NCBI GenBank assembly: GCA_002344135.1
Contig: DDTO01000006.1
Coordinates: 275,869 to 339,868, forward strand
Direction: 5' to 3'
DNA length: 64,000 nucleotides
Source of the DNA: Chthonomonas sp. UBA2362
Lineage (GTDB): Bacteria > Armatimonadota > Fimbriimonadia > Fimbriimonadales > Fimbriimonadaceae
A model generated the notes under the pieces. The model searched no databases and was not told the DNA's origin. It saw only the letters and a list, made by a program, of their open reading frames with translations. Positions within the stretch are counted from its first letter, which is position 1, and each line of letters opens with the position of its first letter. Positions 42,903 through 50,630 of the stretch are shown here, in pieces. The position numbers and the translations under genes were made by a program.

Positions 42903-44410
42903 CACCCCACGTCCGCCTTCGGGGGATCGATAAGCGGTTCGGATCGGTGGTCGCCCTGGAGGCGGTCTCCCTCGAGGTCGAAAAAGGCACGATTCACGCG
43001 ATCGTCGGCGAAAACGGAGCCGGAAAGACGACGCTCATGAAGGTCTTGTATGGCTCCCACCCCCCCGACGACGGAACGATCGAAGTTGGCGGGGAGGCCG
43101 TCGCTTTTCGGGACTCGGCCGACGCGATTCGGCACCGGATCGGCATGGTCAGCCAGCACTACAGCATCATCCCCGAACTGACCTGTTTGCAGAACCTCAT
43201 CCTCGGTGCCGAGCCTGCGGCCTTCCTCGATGAGCAGGCGATCGAGGCCCGAGCGCAAATGCTGGCCGCGAAGATGGGCTTTTCTTTTGCGTGGAGTGAA
43301 CCGGCTGCCAACCTGAGCCCGGCCGGCGCCCAGAAGCTCGAAATCCTCAAGCTGTTGTGGCGCGAGGCCGACGTCATGATCCTCGACGAGCCGACCGCTA
43401 TGCTCTCGCCGGCGGACGCTGAGGCTTTATTCGAGAGCTTGACTGCGCTGGCCGACCAAGGACGGACGATCCTGCTCGTGACGCATCGCCTGCCCGAAGT
43501 GCTGCGGTTTTGCAAGCGGGCAGACGTCCTTCGTGGGGGGAAGAACGTCGCGACCACCGAAGTGGCCGAGACCAGCGCCGGCCAACTGGCGGAATGGATC
43601 GTTGGGCACGCCATGAGCGAGCCGGTGGTCGGGTCGTTCGAGCCCGGTGAGGCCGTACTCGAAACTCGCGGATTGACCGTCCGAGGCGACCGCGGCGACG
43701 AAGCGGTTCGCGGGGTGGACGTCCTCATCCGGTCCGGTGAAGTGGTCGGTCTGGCAGGGGTCGACGGCAACGGTCAGCGGGAACTGTACGACGCCTTGGT
43801 CGGCGTAGGCGAAGTCCTCGCTGGGGACGTGTTCATGGAGGGTGCCGACATCGGGCGGCTAAACCCCGGCGAGCGCATCGCGCGCGGGCTCCGGCTCATC
43901 CCCGAGGATCGGCATACGCAGGGCGTGATCGAGGATTGGTCGCTCGAAGCCAACGCCGCTTTGGGTCTGCACCGACTCGGCGACCTGCGGCGGGGCCAGT
44001 GGGTCCACGCCCCAGCCCGCCGCAGGCTGGCCGAACGGATTGCGGAGAGGTTCCGAACCAAGCACGGCGGCCTACATCAGCCGATGCGAAGCCTTTCCGG
44101 CGGCAACCAGCAACGATTCGTGGCGGCGCGCTCGCTCGAGTTCGCCCCGCGACTGATGCTCGCGTTTCAGCCCACCCGCGGGCTCGACATCGATGGAACG
44201 CAGGCGGTCTACGAAGCGATACGGAACCGATGCCGCGAGGGAGCCGCCGCGCTCGTCGCCAGTTTCGATCTCGACGAACTGCTGGAGCATTGCGACCGCA
44301 TCGTCGTGATTCGTGGCGGGCGAATCTACGAACCCCCAGCGCCCCAAGCGAGGGACCGCAACGCGATCGGACGGCTGATGGTCGGTGCCGAAGCGGGGCT
44401 GTCGGCATGA
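42899..44410 (+). CDS. BMP-type ABC importer ATPase (nucleoside/sugar), two-domain
   Basis: A 503-aa tandem ABC protein. Domain 1: Walker A GENGAGKTT (~residues 38-46), VMILDEPTAML; its signature is a diverged LSPAGAQKLE. Domain 2: degenerate Walker A GVDGNGQRE, signature LSGGNQQRF, and PTRGLD in its Walker B region. This pattern is typical of BMP-family nucleoside and simple-sugar importers (PnrA/YufO/NupO type). TTG 42899 (within TTGA) is chosen because translation can couple to the preceding dehydrogenase stop. The two permease genes follow by overlap. No BMP lipoprotein is in this cluster. Confidence 0.93.
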   Translation: MTPHVRLRGIDKRFGSVVALEAVSLEVEKGTIHAIVGENGAGKTTLMKVLYGSHPPDDGTIEVGGEAVAFRDSADAIRHRIGMVSQHYSIIPELTCLQNLILGAEPAAFLDEQAIEARAQMLAAKMGFSFAWSEPAANLSPAGAQKLEILKLLWREADVMILDEPTAMLSPADAEALFESLTALADQGRTILLVTHRLPEVLRFCKRADVLRGGKNVATTEVAETSAGQLAEWIVGHAMSEPVVGSFEPGEAVLETRGLTVRGDRGDEAVRGVDVLIRSGEVVGLAGVDGNGQRELYDALVGVGEVLAGDVFMEGADIGRLNPGERIARGLRLIPEDRHTQGVIEDWSLEANAALGLHRLGDLRRGQWVHAPARRRLAERIAERFRTKHGGLHQPMRSLSGGNQQRFVAARSLEFAPRLMLAFQPTRGLDIDGTQAVYEAIRNRCREGAAALVASFDLDELLEHCDRIVVIRGGRIYEPPAPQARDRNAIGRLMVGAEAGLSA

Positions 44411-45393
44411 GCGGACGGCTCATCACCCTGATCCTCGTGTCGTTTCTTCTGGTTATCGGCGCGCTGATGCTGGCGGGTGTGATGCCGCTCGATGCGTTGT
44501 CGGTTCTCGGCGAAACCTTTCGGCAAAAGGGCGCTTGGACCCGGACCCTGCGCGAGACGACCCCACTTCTGATTGCAGGCGTCGCCGTGTTCTTGGGTCT
44601 GCGGGCAGGGCTCTTCAATATCGGCGTCGAGGGGCAGTTCCTCTTGGGAGCCCTCACAGCCGCGTTCGTCGGCCTCTTGGTGTCGGGTCCGCTGGGTGTG
44701 ATCCTCGCCGTGATCGCAGGCTCCGTTGCCGGCGCCCTTTGGGCATGGCCCGCTGGATGGATCAAGGCCTATCGAGGCGGGCATGAAGTGATTACGACGA
44801 TCATGCTCAACAACGTGGCGGCATTCTTCACCACTTGGTTAGTCGCTGGCCCACTGAAGGCTCCCAATCAAGAATCGACGACCACCGCGGCGCTCCCGGC
44901 CATGACGAGGCTGCCTTCGCTCTATTCTTCGCCGCCCTTTTTTTTGAACGTCGCCCTTTTGCTGGCGGTGCTCATGGTTGTGGCGCTGGCGATTTGGCTC
45001 AAGCGGACCGTGGCGGGGTACGAACTGTCGGCGACTGGCGCGAACGCGATCGCTGCCGAGGTCGCCGGGGTGAACGTGAAACGCATGACGGTTCGAGCGA
45101 TGGCGGCAAGTGGCGCGATCGGAGGGCTCGCCGGGGCATGCCAGGTCCTTGCCTACGAGTGGCGCTTCTACGAAGGATTCTCGCCGGGGTATGGGTTCGA
45201 CGCTCTCGGAGTGGCCTTGCTGGCCGGCGCCACTCCTTGGGGCCTCCTGCCGGCTTCGGTCTTGTTTGGACTGCTGACGACGAGTTCGACTGCGCTGGCC
45301 GCAAACGGAGTGCCTCGTGGCCTGAACGGGGTTCTTCTGGGGCTGCTCATCATAGGCTTTGCCGCCTACCGCTATCGGAGGAAACGCACATAG
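44407..45393 (+). CDS. BMP-type ABC importer permease 1
   Basis: A 328-aa membrane protein with about eight hydrophobic helices. NIGVEGQFLLGALTAA and HEVITTIMLNNVA are the family-typical segments near the inside loops. VMPLDALSVLGETFRQKGAW near the start and the C-terminal LLLGLLIIGFAAYRYRRKRT are also typical of BMP permeases. ATG 44407 overlaps the upstream stop (ATGA), indicating coupling. It forms a heterodimer with the next permease, which begins directly after its stop codon. Confidence 0.92.
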   Translation: MSGRLITLILVSFLLVIGALMLAGVMPLDALSVLGETFRQKGAWTRTLRETTPLLIAGVAVFLGLRAGLFNIGVEGQFLLGALTAAFVGLLVSGPLGVILAVIAGSVAGALWAWPAGWIKAYRGGHEVITTIMLNNVAAFFTTWLVAGPLKAPNQESTTTAALPAMTRLPSLYSSPPFFLNVALLLAVLMVVALAIWLKRTVAGYELSATGANAIAAEVAGVNVKRMTVRAMAASGAIGGLAGACQVLAYEWRFYEGFSPGYGFDALGVALLAGATPWGLLPASVLFGLLTTSSTALAANGVPRGLNGVLLGLLIIGFAAYRYRRKRT

Positions 45394-46233
45394 ATGGAGC
45401 TGATCTTCATCCTCTCGACGTTGACGGGGCCGCTCCTGCTCGCTGCCATGGGCGGCCTGACCAGCGAGCGCTCCGGCATCATGAACATAGCCCTCGAAGG
45501 CTTCATGCTGACCTCGGCTTGCGTCGTTGCGGTCGTGTCGGTGGCGACCGGCAATCCGGTGGTCGGGGTCTTGGCCGGCTTAGCCGCGGCGATCGTCATG
45601 GCTCTGCTCCACGCGCTTCTGACCCAGGCCTACCGCATCGACCACATCATCAGCGGAATGGCAATCAACCTCGTTGCCCTCGGAGGGACGAACTTTCTCG
45701 ACAAGCGCTTCACCGACCTTTCGCGCCAGGGTGAAATCCCACAGATTCCGATGCTGGTGTTCGACGTGCTCGCATTTGGGTTGCCGGTGCTGCTGTGGCT
45801 CTACCTAAAGCGAACTCGAGGGGGTCTGAGGCTGCTGGCGGTGGGCAATGATCCGGACAAGGCTCGCCAGATGGGAGTCGATCCGATCCGGGTGCGATAC
45901 GCGGCGCTGGCCGCCACGGGCCTGCTCTGCGGTCTATCGGGAGCGATGATCGTGACGAATGCGGGTCGGTTCACCGACGGGATGACCGCCGGGCGGGGCT
46001 TCATCGCGCTGGCGGCCCTCATTCTGGGGGGTTGGAAGCCGATCCCGACCGCCGTTGCCTGCCTCGGTTTCGGCGCGCTCTACACCCTTCAGCTTCAGCT
46101 CCAAGGCTCGCAGTTGTTCGGTGCGAACCTGCCGTCCCAATTTTGGAACGCCCTTCCCTACCTGGTGACGGTGATCGCCATGGCCGGCTTCCTGGGCAAG
46201 AGCCGAGCGCCGGCGGGATTGGGAAAGGAGTAG
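45394..46233 (+). CDS. BMP-type ABC importer permease 2
   Basis: A 279-aa membrane protein with about seven to eight helices. LTSERSGIMNIALEGFMLTSA and GMAINLVALGGTNFL are the family motifs; LRLLAVGNDPDKARQMGVDPIRVRYAAL is a cytoplasmic coupling-loop-like region. The ATG at 45394 directly follows the stop of permease 1. Together with the 503-aa ATPase and permease 1 it makes a complete core importer except for the substrate-binding lipoprotein. It converges with dnaB, 3 bp apart. Confidence 0.92.
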   Translation: MELIFILSTLTGPLLLAAMGGLTSERSGIMNIALEGFMLTSACVVAVVSVATGNPVVGVLAGLAAAIVMALLHALLTQAYRIDHIISGMAINLVALGGTNFLDKRFTDLSRQGEIPQIPMLVFDVLAFGLPVLLWLYLKRTRGGLRLLAVGNDPDKARQMGVDPIRVRYAALAATGLLCGLSGAMIVTNAGRFTDGMTAGRGFIALAALILGGWKPIPTAVACLGFGALYTLQLQLQGSQLFGANLPSQFWNALPYLVTVIAMAGFLGKSRAPAGLGKE

Positions 46234-46236
46234 TCG

Positions 46237-47679
46237 CTAGGCTGACCGGATACGCTGGACGTATTCGCTCTTCGAGCCATCGTCGAGCGGGCTGAACAGG
46301 GCGAAGTTCGGCTGAAAGGCGGTGAGGACGGTGCCCGTCGGTCCGTTTCGGTGTTTGGCGATGATCACCTCGGCGACTTCTGCCCGGTTCGGGTCGTACT
46401 CTCGCTGCTCATGGACTTCCTTGGCCTTGTAGTATTCGTCCCGGTAGAGCAACATGACGACGTCGGCTTCTGCCTCGATCGAGCCCGATTCGCGGATGTC
46501 GCTGAGCATCGGCCTCTTGTTGTCTCTCGACTCGACGCCGCGGTTGAGCTGGCTCAGAGCGATGACGGGCACGTCCAAGTCTTTGCTCAGCGCCTTAAGG
46601 GACCGGGCGATTTCGCTGATCTCTTGAACCCGGTTTTCGGTCTTGCGGTTGCTCCGCATGAGTTGAAGGTAGTCCACGACGACCAGCGAGAGGCCCCCGT
46701 CGGCTTTCAAGCGACGACACTTGCCGCGCATCTCCAGAGGGCTGAGGTCGGATGTGTCGTCTACGAAGATCGGGAGGCTAAAAAGGGTCTCGCAGGCGTT
46801 GGCGAGCGCGTCGTAATCGCTGTAGGACAGCTTGCTCCGGCGCATGACGCTCATGCTCACCCGGCCAAGCATCGAGGCCAACCGGCGCACGATCTCGCGA
46901 CTGCTCATCTCGAGGGAGAACACGGCGACGTTTCCATCCCCTCTCTTCGCCGCAGCGAGCGCGAAACTCAGCATGAGCGAGCTTTTGCCCATGGACGGCC
47001 GGGCTCCGAGGATCGTGAGGTTGCCCGGGTAGAAGCCGCCCGTCATTTCGTCGAAGTCGCTGAAACCGGTCGGCACGCCGAGGATGGGCTGACCCGTCTC
47101 GTTGAGGGCATCTACATCGAGGAAGAACTGCTTGGCGAGGCTCTTCACCGGCGCGAAGTACTTACCGAGGCGCGCCCGACCGACCTCGAAGACCCGCCGC
47201 TCCGCCTCGTCGACCATCTCCTCAGCGGAGAGTTCGGGGTGATGAACCAGTTGAACGATCCCGTGGCCGGCCTCGGAGAGTCGGCGCTGAGTAGATCGGT
47301 CGAGGACGATCTGCGCGTAGTAGAGAGCATTCGCCGCGCTCGGAACGCTTTCGGCGACCTGGATGAGGTATTCGATGCCGCCCACCATCTCGAGCGACTC
47401 GCGGACCGCCAGTTCGTTCTTGAGGGTGACGAGGTCGACCGCCTTCGTACTGAGCATGAGTTGGCGGATCGCCTTGAAGACTTCTCGGTGAGCAGGGTGG
47501 TAGAAGTCGTCCTCGGTGACGAGGCTGTGGACCTCCTCGCAGGCGCGCTCGGAGAGGAGCATGGCGCCCAGGGCACACATTTCGGCCTCTAGGCTATGCG
47601 GGGGCACATAGTCTTCGATCTCGGTTCGCATGGGAGCAGAGCCAGGGGCCCGGTCCCAGTTTCGGCCGCTCGAGGTCAT
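46237..47679 (-). CDS. dnaB: Replicative DNA helicase DnaB
   Basis: A 480-aa hexameric helicase. The N-terminal primase-interacting domain is ~24-170 (PPHSLEAEMCALGAMLLSERA). The C-terminal RecA-like domain has Walker A GARPSMGKSS (225-234), Walker B LSLVVVDYLQLM, VFSLEMSSREIVRRL, and SQLNRGVESRDNKRPMLSDIRESGSIEAEAD. Full length for DnaB (~470). ATG 47679 has AGGA and GGAGGAG in front; an in-frame ATG at 47631 is an alternative. It is not next to dnaA or ssb, but a DnaA box lies upstream. Confidence 0.96.
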   Translation of the reverse strand: MTSSGRNWDRAPGSAPMRTEIEDYVPPHSLEAEMCALGAMLLSERACEEVHSLVTEDDFYHPAHREVFKAIRQLMLSTKAVDLVTLKNELAVRESLEMVGGIEYLIQVAESVPSAANALYYAQIVLDRSTQRRLSEAGHGIVQLVHHPELSAEEMVDEAERRVFEVGRARLGKYFAPVKSLAKQFFLDVDALNETGQPILGVPTGFSDFDEMTGGFYPGNLTILGARPSMGKSSLMLSFALAAAKRGDGNVAVFSLEMSSREIVRRLASMLGRVSMSVMRRSKLSYSDYDALANACETLFSLPIFVDDTSDLSPLEMRGKCRRLKADGGLSLVVVDYLQLMRSNRKTENRVQEISEIARSLKALSKDLDVPVIALSQLNRGVESRDNKRPMLSDIRESGSIEAEADVVMLLYRDEYYKAKEVHEQREYDPNRAEVAEVIIAKHRNGPTGTVLTAFQPNFALFSPLDDGSKSEYVQRIRSA

Positions 47680-47753
47680 TTCGTCCTAACTCCTCCATCC
47701 GATCCGGCGTCCCGGAAAGGCGTGCGCTCCGTCTTGGGACCAGGCTATGCACC

Positions 47754-47870
47754 TAGACGAAAATAGTATGCGGCGATGGGTGGGCATGGCGATCGGACGA
47801 TGGCGTTTGTTATCCACAGATTGGTCTAATAGGTTTTCGTCTACATTGGTAGTATACATATAAATACTTT
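47754..47870. promoter_or_regulatory. AT-rich segment with one consensus DnaA box, upstream of dnaB
   Basis: TTATCCACA (47810-47818) is a perfect consensus DnaA box. TAGACGAAAA (47754-47763) and TTTTCGTCTA (47834-47843) are 10-bp inverted arms flanking it. To the right lies an AT-rich run (about 47850-47870) unusual in this GC-rich window. It may be a DnaA-regulated dnaB promoter; it is too poor in boxes to be called an origin. Confidence 0.5.
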
Positions 47871-47886
47871 CCCAGCGCGGCACAAA

Positions 47887-48320
47887 CCATCCGCGGGCTA
47901 CCGGCGGAGTGGAGGTAGCGGGGGATGGTTCTTGCCCCCGGTTTTGGGCCGTCTTCTCGCGGCACGACCCATCCGCGGGCTACGGGGCTTGCGCCGTGGC
48001 TTCGAGAGGCGGGTTGTGGTACCCCTTCGGGGTGCTGCGATCGGGGCGGTCCGTCCGCCCCCGGGTCTTCGACCCGGGGCTATGGGGTCTGCGACGCCGT
48101 GGGCGTCGAAGATGCGACAGCCCGGGGTCGTAGACCCCGGGAAGGTAGACATGACGCAATCCGACCCCGTGAGGGGTTGCAAAATCCAGAAGCCCTCAAG
48201 ACGGGTTCTGGCACCCTCCGGGGTGCGCATGTCGTCGCGGCCCGGTCCCCGGGTCTTCGACCGGGGGCTATGGGGTCTACGACCCCTTCGGGGTCTTGCG
48301 TGAGGTCAGGCCCGGGTCGC
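47887..48320. repeat. Cluster of GC-rich extragenic palindromic repeats
   Basis: No gene is supported here. The 15-bp CCATCCGCGGGCTAC occurs twice (47887, 47969), and CCCCGGGTCTTCGACC recurs (48059, 48247) with conserved flanks CTATGGGGTCT. Perfect hairpins include 48059-48079 and 48121-48141 (9-bp arms, 3-base loops) and 48281-48295 (GACCCC-TTC-GGGGTC). The spacing and the GGGGTC/GACCCC theme resemble the REP-like palindromic clusters common in Planctomycetes and related genomes, where they create false ORFs reading LRPGAMGSxTP. Confidence 0.75.
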
Positions 48321-49823
48321 TGGCTCCTGGAGTCCACGCGCGAGCCGCCACGCGTCATCGACCGACCAAGCACCGGTGACCACCGATGCGGCCTCGCGCC
48401 GCCCGCCCGACGACCCGGCGCGCTCGGCGATCGCGCCGACTTCCGGCGGAACCTCGGCATCGGGATGCCAGCCCTCGAACTCCCGGCCCAAGAATCCGGT
48501 GTCGAAGTCGCCGGAGCGGAAAAGCGGATGGCGAAGGACGTCGAGCAGGTAGGGGACGTTCGTCGATACGCCGAGGATGTGGAAGTCCTCCATGGCGGCC
48601 TCCAGTCGATCCAAGGCCGTCTTTCGGTCCGGGCCGGTGGCGATCACCTTGGCGAGCAGGCTGTCGTAATAACGCGACACCTCGTCGCCGGGCTCGTATC
48701 CCGAATCGACGCGCACGCCCGGGCGCCTCGGCTCTATCCACGCGAGAATCGGGCCGATGCTCGGCAGAAAGCCGCGGGCCGGGTCTTCGGCGACGATGCG
48801 TGCCTCGACCGCGCACCCGACCGGGGTCGAGGGCAAGACTCGGGATACGAACGCAAGGTCCTCGCCGCCGGCGATCCGCAACTGGGCTTGCACCAAGTCC
48901 AAGCCGGTCACGGCCTCGGTGACCGGATGCTCCACCTGGAGGCGGGCGTTGACCTCCAAGAAATAGAAGTCGCCGGTTGCTTCGTCCAGCATGAACTCGA
49001 CGGTCCCCGCGCTCTCGTATCCGGCGGCCTCGGCAAGCCGCACAGCGGCCGCCCGCATCGGTTCAGCGAGGTGGGGCAGTCGAGCGAAAGCGGGTGCCGG
49101 GGCTTCTTCGATCAGCTTCTGGTGGCGTCGCTGGATGCTGCATTCGCGCTCAAAGAGCGCCACCGCCGTCTCGTGAGCGGCGAGCACCTGCACCTCGACG
49201 TGGCGCGGCCGATCGATGAGTTTTTCGACCATCATCGCCCCGTCGCCGAAAGCCTTGAGCGCCTCGTCGGAGGCAATCGCGGCTTCATCCAGGAAGTCGT
49301 CCTCGTGCCGGACGATGCGCATGCCGCGACCGCCTCCACCTGCGCTCGCTTTCAGCATAACGGGGAAGCCGATTTCCTTGGCTGCCGTCAGCAGTGTTTC
49401 GGGGGACGCGCCGGGCTCGAAGAAGCCGGGAGTGATGGGTACGCCGCACTCGACGGCCAGACGTTTGGCATCGATCTTCGCGCCGAGCCGCCGCATCGCC
49501 TGGCCGCTCGGCCCCACGAATCGAATGCCAGCCTCGGCGCAGGCTTCCGAGAACTCGGCACGTTCCGAAAGGAAGCCGTAGCCCGGATGGATTGCATCGG
49601 CTCCGGACGCCCTGGCGGCCTCGAGGATCGCCTCGATCCGGAGGTAGCTTTGCCCGGGCTCGGCGGGCCCGATAGGGATGGCTTCGTCGGCGAGCCGGAC
49701 ATGCAGGGCGTCGCGGTCGGCCTCGCTATAAACGGCCACCGTGCGAATCCCCATCTCTTGGGCGGCGCGGAAGATGCGGACCGCGATCTCGCCTCGATTG
49801 GCGACGAGGAGCTTGCGGATCAT
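48306..49823 (-). CDS. Biotin carboxylase (acyl-CoA carboxylase alpha subunit) without carrier domain
   Basis: A 505-aa ATP-grasp enzyme that carboxylates biotin. Visible: N-terminal KLLVANRGEIAVRIFRAA, ATP-binding GGGGRGMRIV, FLEVNARLQVEHPVTE, RRHQKLIEEAPAP, and the C-terminal biotin-carboxylase domain. Methylcrotonyl- and propionyl-CoA carboxylase alpha subunits are ~650-700 aa with a C-terminal biotinyl domain; that domain, including the MKM biotin site, is missing, so a separate carrier is needed. It follows an enoyl-CoA hydratase by a 4-bp overlap, which points to acyl-CoA (for example leucine) breakdown rather than fatty-acid synthesis. Confidence 0.9.
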   Translation of the reverse strand: MIRKLLVANRGEIAVRIFRAAQEMGIRTVAVYSEADRDALHVRLADEAIPIGPAEPGQSYLRIEAILEAARASGADAIHPGYGFLSERAEFSEACAEAGIRFVGPSGQAMRRLGAKIDAKRLAVECGVPITPGFFEPGASPETLLTAAKEIGFPVMLKASAGGGGRGMRIVRHEDDFLDEAAIASDEALKAFGDGAMMVEKLIDRPRHVEVQVLAAHETAVALFERECSIQRRHQKLIEEAPAPAFARLPHLAEPMRAAAVRLAEAAGYESAGTVEFMLDEATGDFYFLEVNARLQVEHPVTEAVTGLDLVQAQLRIAGGEDLAFVSRVLPSTPVGCAVEARIVAEDPARGFLPSIGPILAWIEPRRPGVRVDSGYEPGDEVSRYYDSLLAKVIATGPDRKTALDRLEAAMEDFHILGVSTNVPYLLDVLRHPLFRSGDFDTGFLGREFEGWHPDAEVPPEVGAIAERAGSSGGRREAASVVTGAWSVDDAWRLARGLQEPATRA

Positions 49824-50575
49824 CGCTCCACCACGAAAGAAGCCGATCGTTTCTCCAGAAAAGCAGAAACCCCTTCCCGTCCTTCGTCGGAGGCTCGCCG
49901 CAGAGCCAAGCGCTTCGCCGATTCGGGCAAGTCGGCGGGAGGATCGAGCACCATCTTCTTAGACTCGTCGACCGCCTCGGGCCCGTTCCTCAAGATGGCC
50001 GCGACTTTGGTTTCGACGGCTCCGCCGAGGCCCTCCAGCGGATGGACCTCGTGCACGAGCCCGATCGCTAGCGCCCGATCGGCATCGAAGGCCTCGGCGG
50101 TCACGTAGAGCGCGCGGGCATTGCCGGCCCCGATCTTAGGAATCACGAACTGCGAGATCGTTGCCGGAATCAGGCCGAGCTTCGCCTCGCTGAAGGAGAA
50201 GAGGGTGCCTCCGGCGGCGATGGCAATGTCCGCAGCCGCCACCAGGCCGCATCCGCCTCCGAAGGCTGCCCCGTGAACCTGGGCGATCACCGCGGCGCGG
50301 CAATGTGCGATCGCCTCGAAAAGCATGCCGAGCCGAATCGCGTCCTGAATGTTCTCGTCTTCGGTATAGGCGGCCGCACGGCGCATCCACTGGAGGTCTC
50401 CGCCGGCGCAGAACGCCTTTCCTTCGCCGCTCAGAACGACCACACGGATCTCGGGTGGCAGAGCCGCGAACTCATCGCTCAGTTCGGCGATGAGTTCGTC
50501 GTTGATCGCGTTTCGAACCTCGGGCCGATTCAGCTTAATCCGCTGGACGGGGCCATCCCTCTCGACGATGAGCAT
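49820..50575 (-). CDS. Enoyl-CoA hydratase/isomerase family protein
   Basis: A 251-aa crotonase-fold enzyme. IKLNRPEVRNAINDELIAEL near the N-terminus, VLSGEGKAFCAGGDLQWMR (oxyanion loop), and VHGAAFGGGCGLVAAADIAIA are the diagnostic blocks. It lacks clear second catalytic glutamate evidence by eye. ATG 50575 overlaps the carboxylase start region downstream (ATGA, 49820-49823), so the two are coupled. A hydratase next to a biotin carboxylase matches the methylcrotonyl-CoA / methylglutaconyl-CoA steps of leucine degradation, but the pathway call is inference. Confidence 0.88.
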   Translation of the reverse strand: MLIVERDGPVQRIKLNRPEVRNAINDELIAELSDEFAALPPEIRVVVLSGEGKAFCAGGDLQWMRRAAAYTEDENIQDAIRLGMLFEAIAHCRAAVIAQVHGAAFGGGCGLVAAADIAIAAGGTLFSFSEAKLGLIPATISQFVIPKIGAGNARALYVTAEAFDADRALAIGLVHEVHPLEGLGGAVETKVAAILRNGPEAVDESKKMVLDPPADLPESAKRLALRRASDEGREGVSAFLEKRSASFVVER

Positions 50576-50581
50576 GGGGGC

Positions 50582-50587
50582 ATTATG
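50582..50587 (-). promoter_or_regulatory. -10-like CATAAT before the enoyl-CoA hydratase
   Basis: On the minus strand CATAAT is followed by six bases (GCCCCC) and ATG 50575, with no Shine-Dalgarno. Confidence 0.5.
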
Positions 50588-50630
50588 AACCAGCCGCGAT
50601 GCCGCTTCCGGATCGGTAGACTACGCCGCA

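Noticed and set aside
43936..44406. N-terminal extension of ABC permease 1
   Set aside because: This stretch is the 3' end of the ABC ATPase in another frame; the ATGA overlap at 44407 gives a proper permease start.
47754..47870. Chromosomal replication origin (oriC)
   Set aside because: Only a single DnaA box is seen and dnaA, dnaN or mnmG are not adjacent.
47925..50108. Large plus-strand protein across the repeat island and carboxylase gene
   Set aside because: It reads antisense through the biotin carboxylase and hydratase and through repeats giving LRPGAMGS-type peptides; a shadow frame.
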